From assembly GCA_003184365.1 (NCBI GenBank), contig NKYR01000002.1, positions 372,976 to 436,975 of the forward strand: 64,000 nucleotides of DNA, written 5' to 3'. Numbering within the stretch: position 1 is the stretch's first letter; the number at the start of each line of letters is the position of its first letter. The translations under genes and the position numbers were made by a program. Source of the DNA: Evernia prunastri. Lineage: Eukaryota; Ascomycota; Lecanoromycetes; Lecanorales; Parmeliaceae. Of this stretch, positions 33,326-44,427 are shown one piece after another. Under the pieces are notes generated by a model, which made no database searches, had not been told where the DNA came from, and saw nothing but the letters and a program-made list of their open reading frames with translations.

Positions 33326-34966
33326 ATGCCGTCCCTCAATCGTCCAAACGCTCCCGTCCGCCTCCCAAGCTCCGATTTCGGAAACCTTTTCGATAGACCT
33401 CGCGCTGTCCGGGGCTCAGACCATGCCAGCCCGACCAATACTCCTTCCCCATTGACTACACCAACCAACTACATCGCCGCGCAGCGCCGCGTGCTCCGTA
33501 GCTCGGAAGGTGCGAATCCGATTCCGTCTCCAACCTCACCATCGGCCTCTCCTCCGACTCCTCTCGTTGCGCGCCAGCGACCGAAACAAGTAGAAAGGCG
33601 AAGCTACCATTCAGACATCGGTACCACATCACCTCGGGACATCGGCCACGTTGTTCCTCCCCCTCGCGAAATCCCCCTCATCGTCGAAGAAGAGCCTGTC
33701 CGCCTAAAAAGCAGAAGGGCCTCTGAATCATCATCATCATCATCGTCAACACGGAAGCTTCTGGGCTCATCCGGCAACCGCGTCACTCCCAATGCGGGAA
33801 GCGAGCAGCCCCCTAGCAAAGCGAGAAGCGGCTTCAAATGGAAGCGCGAGTTCTCCGGCCGTTGGCTCGAGATCCGCATCGGCCGCAGGGAACACTCAGT
33901 CGAGCATTCAGCGCACGCCTCCGGCGAAGCGACCCCCGTCCCCATAAGCCAACGCTCCACTATCCCTCTACCCCTCACCCAAGCATCGACAAGCACAGAC
34001 CTCGAGAACCGAGACCGATCGTCCAATGCCGCGAGCGATCAGCGCCTCCTGCCCGAAAGCCGGGATCCCTTTGAATACGCGACGCTCACACCGAGGGAAG
34101 GTCTCTACTGCCGGACAAGGCGCGCCTTGGGCCTCAAGCGCGACCCCATCGATCCCCTCCACCCAGACTCCAGCCTAGAGCGAACCTCCACCGACCACCT
34201 CCTCGACCGCGTCTCCAGCACGCTGCGCTTCCTCCCGGACCGACGGACCCCCTCGCCCAGCTCAACCACGAGCGTGAGCAACCTCTCCATCGCCGCCCCG
34301 CGTTGGCAGCGCATCCTCAACCGGCAGGGCAAAGTTGGCCTTTCGACCTCGAGCTCGATCCGCGAGTTGCTGATGGGCAAGTCGCCGCTCCAGACCCCGG
34401 AGCCCGAGGCCACGTACACAGGCTCCGACTCCCATCAGTATACCGCGGTGACCCTGACGGACGACGGCATGGCTTTTTTGCCCTCGGAGGCGCGCCGAAT
34501 CCACACGCCGCCGCTGCCGAGCGACGCGACGAGCCCGGGCCTTGGGAAGGTACGAGGCTTCTTCTTCGACTACAACGCCCCCCCTGCTCCCTGTTTCCCC
34601 GACCGGCCGACGGCGGACGTGAGCAGTGATAATAACAATATCAAAAACAAAGACACCAATAAAAATTCTCATACACAGCGGCAAGCGCAGCAGCAGCAAC
34701 AACCGACAGGCCCCTCGCGCCAGGATAGCGACTGGTACCGGGTCAAGATGCAGGCCATCGAGGCGGAATCCCTGACGCGCGAGCAGCTCGCCGTCAGCGT
34801 GCCGGAGCACCTACCCAACAGCCCGCTGTGTCCGCGCCACCCGAAGCACACGTCCGGAGGCACGGGCGAGTGTTCGTACCATGGGCGGAACCCATCTTTG
34901 CCGAAGGAGGAGGAGACGGGTGCGGCGAGTCCGAAGCCGTCGTCACCGGAGGACCGTTGGTGGTAA
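33326..34966 (+). CDS. Uncharacterised disordered protein with C-terminal Cys/His motif
   Basis: A single open frame of 547 codons from the ATG at 33326. An upstream in-frame ATG at 33197 would add 43 residues that look like translated leader. Most of the chain is serine, proline and arginine rich with no fold. A stretch at about 155-180 (SESSSSSSSTRKLLGSS) and repeated RTSTDHL/DRRTPSPS motifs look like phosphorylation-prone linkers. The C-terminus contains LPNSPLCPRHPKHTSGGTGECSYHGR. I recall the same C-x2-H...C-x2-H pattern from many uncharacterised Ascomycota proteins, where it could bind zinc. G+C content rises markedly in the 3' half. The function is unknown. Confidence 0.65.
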   Translation: MPSLNRPNAPVRLPSSDFGNLFDRPRAVRGSDHASPTNTPSPLTTPTNYIAAQRRVLRSSEGANPIPSPTSPSASPPTPLVARQRPKQVERRSYHSDIGTTSPRDIGHVVPPPREIPLIVEEEPVRLKSRRASESSSSSSSTRKLLGSSGNRVTPNAGSEQPPSKARSGFKWKREFSGRWLEIRIGRREHSVEHSAHASGEATPVPISQRSTIPLPLTQASTSTDLENRDRSSNAASDQRLLPESRDPFEYATLTPREGLYCRTRRALGLKRDPIDPLHPDSSLERTSTDHLLDRVSSTLRFLPDRRTPSPSSTTSVSNLSIAAPRWQRILNRQGKVGLSTSSSIRELLMGKSPLQTPEPEATYTGSDSHQYTAVTLTDDGMAFLPSEARRIHTPPLPSDATSPGLGKVRGFFFDYNAPPAPCFPDRPTADVSSDNNNIKNKDTNKNSHTQRQAQQQQQPTGPSRQDSDWYRVKMQAIEAESLTREQLAVSVPEHLPNSPLCPRHPKHTSGGTGECSYHGRNPSLPKEEETGAASPKPSSPEDRWW

Positions 34967-35273
34967 GTTGGATGGTGGCGGGGTTACTTGGTGGAGCGGT
35001 GTGCTGTGATGAGGTGTGATGGGATGCGATGGGATGCGATGTGCAGAGGGGCGCGTTGACGGTTGGGGGATCGGGGTCTTTCGATAGGGGTGATGTTGGG
35101 TTAAGATGAGATGGATGGTTGGGGTCTGATGGGTGGAGGTTGCTGATCGGGAAGGTCACTTTCGTTCAGAAATGGTTTAAGACTTGCACTTATAAAGAGA
35201 ACGTAAAAGGTCTATGCTTATGCTAGCCACCCATCATCCAAAACCATAACCTACAGACCGTCTCTTGAAACAC
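34967..35273. other. Short intergenic region
   Basis: It lies between convergent genes. It has GGGATGCGAT-type direct repeats at about 35019-35040 and no gene. Confidence 0.55.
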
Positions 35274-36534
35274 CTACAATTTGCTCTTCCCACTCTGTCC
35301 CCCAACCACCATCGCCCCACCCGTGCCCAACCATCCCACTGCCTCCGTAACCATCTCATCCACAATAACCTTCGCGCTCTTCTTCTCATTGACCACAGCC
35401 GCCGCCTTGCCCATCAAGAACGGTCTCGCGTTGTCCATCGTCTCGTCGTCGATGTCGTCCCCGAGGGTTTCGAAATCGTGTTCCACGGGAATGGTGCCTT
35501 TGGATGTGAGTTCCTTGATGTCGGACGCGCGGTTCTCCTCCCAGTTCTTGATGTAGGAATTCATACGGACGCGCAGGGGTCGGCCCGTGAAGATTATGGT
35601 CCTGACGTTGTCGTCGAAGCCGGATGTCTGGACGGCTTCCTGGTGGGCTTTGGGCGCGCCCGCTTCTTCCGAGAGGACGAACCGGGTGCCGATCCAGACA
35701 GCGCTCGCGCCCAACATCAGTGCCGCGGCGAGACTCTGTCCGTTGAAGAGGCCCCCCGCCGCCACGACCTGCACCTGGTCCCCCGTCATCGGGCTTTTCT
35801 TGCCTTTGACCATTTGCGCCACCGTCGGGATCAGGATCGTTGTGGGCACGTCACCCGTGTGTCCGCCTCCTTCGCCGCCCTGGGCGCAGATCATGTCGAC
35901 GCCTACGTCGAGGCATTTCTGCACGTGCTTTGGGTGTCCGATCATATTCATGTAGAGGACTCCGGCTTTATGCAGGCGTTGGACGACGTGGACTGGGGGC
36001 ACGCCGACCGCGGAGACAAAGAGTTTGGCGCCGGAGTCGATGATTATCGTCACTAGCTCGTCGAGCTTTCCTTTCGTATAATCGTAGCTGGTAAGAGTGT
36101 GAGTCAGCGTATTGCGTTGTGGATGTGCATGTAGAAATGTCTATCGCCTGAAGGAAAGAAGGGGGATTGGTGGGTTAAGTATACTTTGTCTTCCTTGCAC
36201 TACCGCCAACCTGTGGGATCAAAAGATCAACACCAAATGGTGCATTCTTGTCTGTGAGGAATCCCTTGAGCTCGGCAATTTGTTCCCGTAGCATGTCTGG
36301 CGTGTAGCCGACGCCTCCGATAACGCCGAGCCCGCCGGCATTTGTGACTGCAGCTGCGAGTTTAGGACCAGCGGCTACATTCATACCGGCGAGCATGACG
36401 GGGTGATTAATTTTGAGGAGGTTGGTGACCGTGGTTCGGAGTTGCTCTAGGAGGAGTGTTAGTCTTAGGAGCTGAGGGGAACGGTGTTTGGCGGGGTGAG
36501 GGAGGATTGAAGGAATCGTACGTGGAGAAGCCAT
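35274..36534 (-). CDS. Nitronate monooxygenase (2-nitropropane dioxygenase family)
   Basis: A TIM-barrel FMN enzyme that oxidises alkyl nitronates such as propionate-3-nitronate to aldehydes and nitrite, protecting the cell from nitro toxins. Exons 36534-36522, 36446-36185 and 36087-35274 give 363 codons. Motifs include HPVMLAGMNVAAGPKLAAAVTNAGGLGVIGG at the N-terminus and GVGYTPD. The FMN phosphate region is AQGGEGGGHTGDVPTTILIP and then VVAAGGLFNGQSLAAALMLGASAVWIGTRF. The 75-nt first intron is in frame without stops. The spliced form, which gives MASPQQLRTTVTNLL, matches the family better than reading through it. No targeting signal was seen. The substrate range cannot be told from sequence. 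Confidence 0.93.
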
Positions 36535-36789
36535 GTTGTGTGTGTGGTGTGCCAATAGATTGGCGTAGATGCTGAGTTATAGATGAAGGAGATGTCGAGA
36601 TCTTAGAAGAAGAGAGAAGATGAAGAAGCAGATGACAATAAAGAGGTTAAGGATTTGGTACGGTGTAGGTAGAAAGTGGAAGCCGAGGTATCTTTCGCGG
36701 GGCCGGCGCTAGGGTATTAGCTAATAATGGCGCTACGGTACGGTAGCTTAGACGCAGCAGCTTGCGAAAGAGTAAATACCGTATACTGC

Positions 36790-36853
36790 TGGTACTCCAT
36801 CCTACTTTCTACTTCCTACTTTCTATCTTCTACTTTCTACTTTCTACTTTCTT
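36790..36853. repeat. TACTTTC/CTACTTT microsatellite
   Basis: Imperfect tandem CTACTTTCTACTTT units on the plus strand, partly diverged at the 5' end. Confidence 0.8.
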
Positions 36854-37222
36854 TATGTTGTATCAGTTTCTCCTTCTCCCATGATGCGTCATGGTGTCTT
36901 CTTTCCCGCCTCGGCTTCACCTCTTTCTGCACTGAGCGCGTCCGGCCTCGGCCGTTGTGTACCAAAGCGTCTTCCTACTCAACGTCCCAAATGTACCCGA
37001 CGTACCCAACGTTCAATGCTGACTTATGAAAAACGTCAAGATGTAAATGATCCAGTCTGGCGTCATGGACTGAGAAATATCCGTTTAGACACTAGGTAGG
37101 TTGGACTGACACACCATTCACTCTTGGCGTCTGATGCATTATCTTAAGGTAGAAAGGTCTACCTAGAGTAAGGTATAGGTAAGGTAGTTTCAGAGGCTCC
37201 AGGTACCGTAAGAGAGAGCACC

Positions 37223-37256
37223 AAATAGTACCTTACCTTACCTTACCCTACCTTAG
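37223..37256. repeat. TACCT(TA) tandem repeat
   Basis: About five head-to-tail TACCTTACC units, inside a broader region rich in AGGTA/TACCT words in both orientations. Confidence 0.75.
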
Positions 37257-37411
37257 CATAAAATCCAAGCTACCTTGCCTAGCTAATTCAAGTGCCACAC
37301 CACAGCCGCTTTCGCCCTCGGTTCAATCCCAATTTTTACAGAATAGATGTAAACATCTGTTCACCTCCAGGCTTGTACCATGTTTCCAATTTCCAAGGAA
37401 AGTCTGTGGAA

Positions 37412-39614
37412 ATGCTCAATGTCGAGTCTACCGTGCGAGCTCATGCCTCACCCAACTGTTCAATCCATGACATCACAGAGAGCCTCGCTTCCGATCTCCT
37501 AGCTAAGTTTCCCGCAGCGCTTGAAACCTCCATCAACTTTACACCAGATATCCGCAGGAACTTCTCAATTGAAAATCTCGCAACAGCATCTTGCGCCTTT
37601 TACAGATTGAGTCCTCGCATCAAGTGTCCTGCTGCTGAGCAGACCAGCACATACAGAATCCAAATCGAGTGGCAACTGCCCATTTCACTGCAATCAGGGT
37701 GCGTCATCTCACTCTCATTCAGTACGGAAGAGCGCAGTGTATCGCCAGTCCACCATCGTCCTTCACACTTCAACACTTCCGGCTTCCGTTCGAGCCTTGA
37801 ATATGTACATCCCAGCTTTGGTCTCCATGAAAAAGTAGCAAGGTTTGCCCAACAGTCTTCATTGGACAGAGCAGAAGGTGCGGCGCTTTTGCTAGCACAG
37901 TGTTTATTTTACTTGGCCGACAGTCAGTCTCCATGCAAACGACTCGAACATGTTTCTGTGACGATGAGAGAAGTACCGCCTTTGATGAATATCCACGGGA
38001 CTAAAGCGGAACAAATGATTGAAAAGCGTGGAAGGGGATACATCCAAGATTCGTTCACCCAGTGTAACGTACAGCTTGGGCGTCATCAATACGAGCAATC
38101 TCGGCGTAGCTCGGTCAGCAGCGATGCTCCAGATGGGCGGCACCGAGCGTATCTTGCACTCGGGAGCAATATAGGCAATCGTGTCAAGATGATCGAGTCG
38201 GCCATCCGGGCGATGTGCGACCGGAGGCTCACTGTACTTCGAACGAGTGCTCTCTATGAAACCAAACCAATGTATCTAGAGAATCAGGAATCATTCATCA
38301 ACGGTGCTTGCGAGGTATGTAGCGATGACGAGGCTGCAAGTCTTCGTCCAAGTCATTGTTGACATTGCTAGATTGAAACATCGCTGAGCCCAATGGAATT
38401 ACTAGATCAACTAAAGATAATCGAAATCGGTCTGGGAAGGGTAAAGACTGTAGAGAATGGACCTCGCACCATAGATCTGGACATTTTGCTGTACGACGAA
38501 GAGCTAGTGGAGAATTCACGTCTCTCTATACCCCATAAGAGAATGCTTGAACGTGAATTTGTGCTTCGGCCTTTATGCGAGTAGGTCGACATGCCATGTG
38601 CGAGAGTGTTCGAGAAATGACTGTATTCTTAGTCTCATACCTAGCGCAATCCCACCAACGCCTGATTCGATTGCTACTTATCAAGATATCCTCGAACACC
38701 TACCCAAGTCTGCAGACCCGCTTTCCGCTTTGACCCCACTGTCAGACCGTCTCCCTCCAGTACGCAATCAGTTCCCAACCAAGGCCACCCATCTTATGGC
38801 AATATTGAACCTGACCCCTGACTCCTTCTCTGACGGCGGTCTCCACTCAATCGCAGATCCTATTCCTCTCTTGAATACTCTGCGTTCTTATGTAACTCAA
38901 CAACATCCTGTCACCATCCTCGATATTGGTGGCCAGTCGACTCGCCCCCATGCACCTCAAATTTCCCCAGACGAAGAACTCTCCCGGATCCTACCCACGA
39001 TCAAAGCAATTCGCGCCGACCCTTCATTGAAGACAACGGCAATTTCCGTTGACACCTATCGCGCATCCGTCGCCGCCGAAGCAATCAAGGCAGGCGCAGA
39101 CATCATCAACGACGTCTCAGCTGGCCAGCTGGACCCAGAGATGCTGCCTACAATAGCAAGGCTCGGTTGCACATGCATCTTGATGCACATGCGCGGCACC
39201 CCAGAGACAATGAACACCTTGACTTCTTACCCTGACGGCGTGATCAACGGAGTCGGCACCGAACTCCTGGAGCGCGTCCGTGAGGCCGACAAAGCAGGAA
39301 TCCGGCGCTGGCGCATAATGCTCGACCCCGGAATAGGCTTCGCCAAGAAGCAAGCCCAGAATCTGGAACTGCTCCGCAGGTTCTCCGAACTGAGGGACTT
39401 TGAAGGGCTCCGGGGCTTCCCTTGGGTCGTCGGTGCCAGCCGGAAAGGCTTCATTGGGAAGATCACCGGGGTGGAGGATGCGAAGGAGAGAAAATGGGGC
39501 ACCGCGGCGACTGTCACTGCGGCGGTGCAAGGAGGTGCCGACATCGTCAGGGTGCATGACGCGAGGGAAATGGGGGAGGTGGTGGCGATGGCGGATGCCA
39601 TTTGGAGGGTCTGA
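37412..39614 (+). CDS. FOL1: Folate biosynthesis enzyme FOL1 (HPPK-DHPS, degenerate DHNA region)
   Basis: Fungal FOL1 proteins combine dihydroneopterin aldolase (DHNA), hydroxymethyl-dihydropterin pyrophosphokinase (HPPK) and dihydropteroate synthase (DHPS). Exons 37412-38314, 38372-38580 and 38633-39614 join to 698 codons. HPPK begins near residue 247 with LALGSNIGNR and has the catalytic aspartates in GPRTIDLDILLYD. DHPS begins near 424 with MAILNLTPDSFSDGG and continues with DIGGQSTRP, DPGIGFAKK and GASRKGFIGK, the pterin and sulfa-binding loops. These two domains look intact. The first 240 residues sit where two DHNA domains should be but show almost no aldolase motifs, only a VTMREVPPL end-like strand. 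The upstream frame stays open to 37292 without an ATG, so an earlier exon is possible. Confidence 0.9.
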
Positions 39615-40023
39615 TCACGGCACCGGAGAGCATCTCCCATGGTACGATGGCTGCATTGGGGGAAATCCGGCGAAAGGATCTTGGTCAAAATTATGGCTGT
39701 ATGAGTGATGAAACTTTTCGGTTTTTGGCCAGCGATCGCCTCGTCTGTGCAAAATCTTAGTCTTGGTCGATACTAATACTAAACGATACCAATACTAGAT
39801 ATCTGCGTAAACCGTACACCCCAACAACCATTTTAGAAAGGTAGACCCTTGCAGTCGACTCCCTAGCATACATATTATCAATTGATGGCAACGGACCAGA
39901 TATACGTAAACTAAGCTATTCATCCGATCCCAGCCGAACTTAACGCAAGAAAGATTTGAGTACCTTGGCCAGAACGATGATAACAGCAGCAGCAGAGGAA
40001 ACATGAACGCCGGATATGAAAGT

Positions 40024-40058
<35 letters not shown>

Positions 40059-40431
40059 CTTGGCGCACGAAAGAAGGAAATCGTTCGTGGGTATGTATAT
40101 GTGAGTTAATATATATATGCGTACCGACATTCTGAGGATTGTGAGGCAAAGCCGCTTGCTGGAAAAGAATATCATTACTCGCTGCTCTTGCAAGATAGAA
40201 AACCCAAGAACAACGCCTCTACCAGGTACAAGATACTCTACACGCGATGGGCCCACCCAGCTGATATAGTACAAAACCAACGCCGCCTCGGGGGGAAAGA
40301 ATAATGTACATGTAAAATGAGTAGAAAACCGAAAAGGGACGTCGAAGCAAAAGAGGCAGAAGAGAAGCAGCGATCTAACTGCCCCGTGAGGCCACCACGC
40401 GAAGACACCCCGACATCACCGCCTCCTTCCC
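39615..40431. other. Intergenic region between convergent genes
   Basis: It contains the 3' ends of the folate and laccase genes and a CTGC microsatellite. No gene was seen. Confidence 0.55.
40024..40059. repeat. CTGC tetranucleotide microsatellite, nine copies
   Basis: Nine perfect CTGC copies. It is probably polymorphic between strains. Confidence 0.95.
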
Positions 40432-42392
40432 TCAGAACAGACTCCTCTTCAAGCCCGAATCGATCTCATCCACCACATCGTGTCCGGTGTAATTAGCCCA
40501 ACCGACACAAGTCTGCCCGACGCTGTCTGGCAAGACCTTGGCCTGCAGAGCCGTCTCCTGTTCGATGGTGTTGATGTACAAGCCCGCGCTGACGTGCCAC
40601 GCGATGTGGCAGTGGAACGGCCACACCCCCGGGTTATCCGTCTCGTACTGCAGCACGATATAGCCGGGGTTGGCCGCGGTACCGGGTTGCACGATCTGCA
40701 CGTCGCGGCGTTGGGTGTTTTGCTGGTTGACGATCGTGCCGTTCCAGGTTCCGACGCCCTCGGCGAGGACGTTGAAGTTGTGGCCGTGGAGGTGCATCGG
40801 GTGGTACTTTGCAAATTCGTTTTTGACGATGATGCGCACGGAGCTGTTGTCTCCGAAGTTGTAGACGTTCCATTCGGGATCGGAGGGATAAGAGACGTTG
40901 CCTTGGTTGGCGAGGACGAGAATGGGATGGCTTTGAAAGGGATGATGTCAGCGACGCTAGAATTGCACGTGTCGCAGAGACTTACTCGTAGTTGCCTCGG
41001 AAAGACACGTTGTTCATGTAGAAAAGAAAGCTTCCAGTTTCGTTGAGATGGGCAGTGATAACGATATCCTGGGTCGTTGCGGGGTTTGAGGTGACTGGGG
41101 TAAGATTTTTACAGTATGGTGTTGTTTGGTAAAGGTCATCCTGTCAATGATCAGCAAAGGCTATACGATATTTAAGAAAAGAAGGGAAGGGCATACATTG
41201 CCGCATTTGCTATCATTATAAGATGTGGCTATTGTTGTGGGAGTAGCATTCGTATTTGCGGTCTCATAGTAAATGGCCGCCAACGCATGTGGCGATGCAG
41301 CATCCGGAGAACAGGTATCGCTGATATTAGAACGCATCCAATACGTGGAGTCAGGTTCTCCGATACCCTCGACAATGACATCACTGCGTTGGCCTATCCC
41401 GAGGGTAACGACATTGGTAGTATACGGCCGGATTGGCACAAAATCGTTGGCAATTATAGTCATATTGTGACCATCAATAGTAAAGCGTTGAAGTCCTTCA
41501 GCGCCGCTGTTGATAAGCCTCAGGCGGTGCTTCTTTCCTGAATGGAAGTTGAACTTGGAGAGGCCAGCATTCGGTACGCAAGACTGACCGTCTGTTACAA
41601 GGGAGCAATCGAAGTTCATCTTGCCATTGATGAGGTTGTTGTCAGAAGATGGTGCGTGGCCTGATGGATCTACCGTCTGTTCGACAAGCGAGAAATAATC
41701 GGTATGATACCAATCGCTGAGCATGATTGGTCCGAGGTCATAATCGTATTCCTCTTGCGAAGGGCCAAAGATGATTAGTGGTCCAGCCAGACCAGCAGCG
41801 TACTGAGCGCTGTAGTGGGAGTGATACCACGATGTTCCATACAGGTCAGCGAGATAGGAGTAAGTGAAACATTCTCCAGGAGCAATGGGGCATTGTTGGA
41901 CCGCTGGAACGCCATCGAACCACGGCGTAGTCTTCTGTAGGATTCCATGCCAATGCAAAGAGGTGCCTTCTTCAGGGTCGGTGATGTGGTTGCACACGTT
42001 GACGGTGATAGTGTCTCCCCAATTAGCGTAGATGGGGGGAGCTGGAAACTGTCCGTTGACGAGCAGCGCGCTTTTATTGACCCCGTCGGGAGCAATAAAA
42101 CCTCGAGCGATGTCAAAGTTGTAAGTGGGTCCCGTTCCTGTAATAATGTTTAGTCTGGATATTTTCAGTTGGAGCGAGACGTACCAGTGACTGGGCCTCC
42201 GGTGTATGGGTCGGTGCTGGAGACTGTATCTGAGCCCCAAGATACAACGCCATTCAATCCAGTAAGGGATAAAGTTTCGGCTGATAAAGTTCCCAACACA
42301 GAGGCACCGTTTGTGGTTATTTGAGAAAGTGAAGGGGCCAACGAAGTGAGAGCTAGGATGCTGTTCACTACAGCATCGACTGCTGGAGCCAT
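40432..42392 (-). CDS. Multicopper oxidase, ascomycete laccase type
   Basis: Oxidises phenols and similar substrates at a type 1 copper and reduces oxygen to water at a trinuclear centre. Exons 42392-42185, 42137-41197, 41140-40986 and 40930-40432 join exactly to 601 codons. All four copper-binding segments are present: HWHG near residue 128, WYHSH near 174, HPMHLHGH near 476 and HCHIAWHVSAGL near 542, the last with a leucine at the axial type 1 position. The chain ends DSGLKRSLF. The DSG(L/I/V) element is the usual C-terminal plug of ascomycete laccases, and the extra five residues would be trimmed. The N-terminal 65 residues (MAPAVDAVVNSILALTSLAPS...) do not form a clear signal peptide, so an upstream exon may be missing. 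Likely roles are pigment formation, lignin breakdown or detoxification. Confidence 0.93.
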
Positions 42393-43951
42393 AAATGAGT
42401 AAATATTATCGAAATAGTAGTGGATGTTGTAGTGGTGATAATAGCGGCGTGATGTTCTATGAAGGATGTACGATCTCAGAGATCTTCAATCTCAAAAGAA
42501 TGATGGTGTGCTGTTGAAGCTTGTATGTAAAGAAAATGCCTTGGTATAGGATGGAACGTATTGAATGATTGAGTGCTACTGGAATTCAAGAGAGCGTTTG
42601 CGAGTGAGCGGAAAGCTCTATATACTGTTGCCTTCATGACTGCCTTACCAATTCCCGGTTATGACTCGCCGAGATGGACTTTGCCTCGGACAAGCGCGGC
42701 CAGGTTTGTCATGGTAGCAGTGAGAAGCTACCATGCTCATCTCGTATCATGAGTCAAGTCAGGGACTTTGGCACAGTGAGACGGCCTTTGGTGGGCTGAT
42801 GGAGCGCTGGCAGCGTGCTTGTGGGATTTCATACTCGGATCCGAGGAACGTCTCATTGCTCATAGTACTAATAAGGAGCGATCGGAGTCAACGGGCCAGT
42901 GTTGGTTGACAAGTATGAGCTAAATGACTGATGTCGAGGGCAGTAGTCTAAGGTCGCTTCATCAGTTTTAGATAAGCTGATGCAAGCACCGGAGGATTTT
43001 CTTCGCATGCGCTGTGGGGTACATCCACATGTCGAGCTTATCCACGACTGGTATCACTGTTCTACTTCCGTGAGTAAGCTCCTGACCTCTTGACCATCAT
43101 TTAGACAACAAGGCGTACTCTCGGAAATTGCTGCTCGTATGCCCATCCTGCCATATCTAGTTGTCCGATATATTGACTGTGTAGGCTATTTTTAGATTTC
43201 CTTGATCCGGACGACAGCGTAACGACGTTTCACAGATCAGCAAGGACAACACCAAGCCATTCAATAACGGACAATGCATTGTCGGTAACTCATGATAGTG
43301 ACTATCCGTATATACGTGCTTTGCTTTCGAGCGGTGCACAAGATAAGGAAAGTGGTGGAGAGTTAGGAAACTTCGGAAGCTGAGTGAGCTTCGACAGCGC
43401 GGCTTAGCGCTAGAGTAACCGGCTACCCGATGTTTTGGACTATCCTTCTGCGTGCCCAGGTGAAAATCATAGATCGCGAGAAGAGAATGTTGGAACACAT
43501 ATCAAAAACGATGTGGGTATTGCGTAAACAGCCCGACGAGCCCTCCAACGAAGACTTTGCGCGAAAACCAAACCAGAGGAGCCCACGGCGAACGTGGTGG
43601 ACTCGATCCAACCATCCGAAGTGAGGTATCGATTGGGCATACGACACGGGCATCAAGTTTCAGGATATCACTCAAGCTCAAGAATAGACCATGAGCGTGT
43701 CGGGGTGAGCCGGTAATGATCCTTCAAATTTGCCACGCGTTTTGCGGTGAAAGGAAAGGACTTGAAGGATGCTTACTTAGACTTTACGAGTGGTTAGGCT
43801 TCAGAAAGAGTGAAGCTACTTCAATCTCGGAGCCGGTTTGAAGACAGGTCACAGTAATAGCGCAGATGTCCAGCAAAGTGCTTATGAGCTCCGAGCTCGT
43901 TTCCTCTTGATCGACCCCTCGGACTGATACGAGTTGAACAGTGCCTCAGTG

Positions 43952-43974
43952 CCTAAGGTACTGCCTACCTTAGG
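43952..43974. repeat. CCTAAGGTA palindrome
   Basis: Perfect nine-base arms CCTAAGGTA and TACCTTAGG with a five-base spacer, next to the larger fold-back repeat. Confidence 0.8.
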
Positions 43975-43992
43975 GCTGAATAGGGCTGACCG

Positions 43993-44138
43993 CCCTCGGC
44001 CAGGGGTCGGAAATAAAAGTTTCTGCCGCTCTCCCGCAACCCTAAGGTACGGTCTACCAGGCTACCAGAGGCTACCCAAAAGTCGGGCACTCAAGGCACT
44101 GCGGCAGAGACTTTTATCCCCGACCCTCGGCCCTCGGG
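43993..44138. repeat. Imperfect inverted (fold-back) repeat
   Basis: Left arm 44005-44029 and right arm 44101-44125 pair at 22 of 25 positions (core AATAAAAGT and CTGCCGC). Weaker pairing of GC-rich CCCTCGGCC flanks extends the arms outward. The 71-nt loop contains CCTAAGGTAC, which also occurs 90 bp upstream. Size and structure resemble a small non-autonomous element or the stem of a structured transcript. No target-site duplication was obvious. Confidence 0.6.
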
Positions 44139-44427
44139 CCAGTTATTCACTGTACGCGCGTGTACGAGTACGAGGACAAATACAGCTAGTGCTGACGGCG
44201 TTTGTAATACCTTAGAAGTCGATAAGGTAAGGAAAAGGTACTTAGCTTACTAGAATGGACTGCTGCCGCTTCTATGTGCTGGACCATGGTCGTGATGCAG
44301 ATTACTCTAGCACACGCGGCTATCTGTTCAAGATGAACCTACCTTAAGTAAGATACCTTATATCTGGCGACTAAAATAAAGTTGGGATGACGAAAAGAGC
44401 ATTGCCACAAGCTTCTGGCAGTCATGG

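Larger units (their letters stand above)
36535..37411. other. Intergenic region with short repeats
   Basis: A divergent promoter region between the nitronate monooxygenase and folate genes. It holds a TACTTTC microsatellite near 36790-36853 and TACCTTA-rich sequence at 37140-37265. An upstream exon of the folate gene may be hidden here, but none could be shown. Confidence 0.5.
42393..44427. other. Intergenic region, about 2 kb, with a fold-back repeat
   Basis: Upstream of both the laccase and the modin-like gene. A TATATA-like box in laccase orientation lies near 42617-42624. No protein gene was supported. The stretch 43940-44370 is rich in CCTAAGGTA/TACCTTAGG words and contains the inverted repeat at 43993-44138. 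Confidence 0.55.

Noticed and set aside
39795..40280. 161-codon minus-strand frame over the CTGC repeat
   Set aside because: The repeat makes stop-free frames by chance. No protein feature was seen.
42393..44427. A secondary-metabolite or pathogen gene cluster around the laccase
   Set aside because: No polyketide or peptide synthase, transporter or cluster regulator lies nearby. The neighbours are unrelated housekeeping genes.
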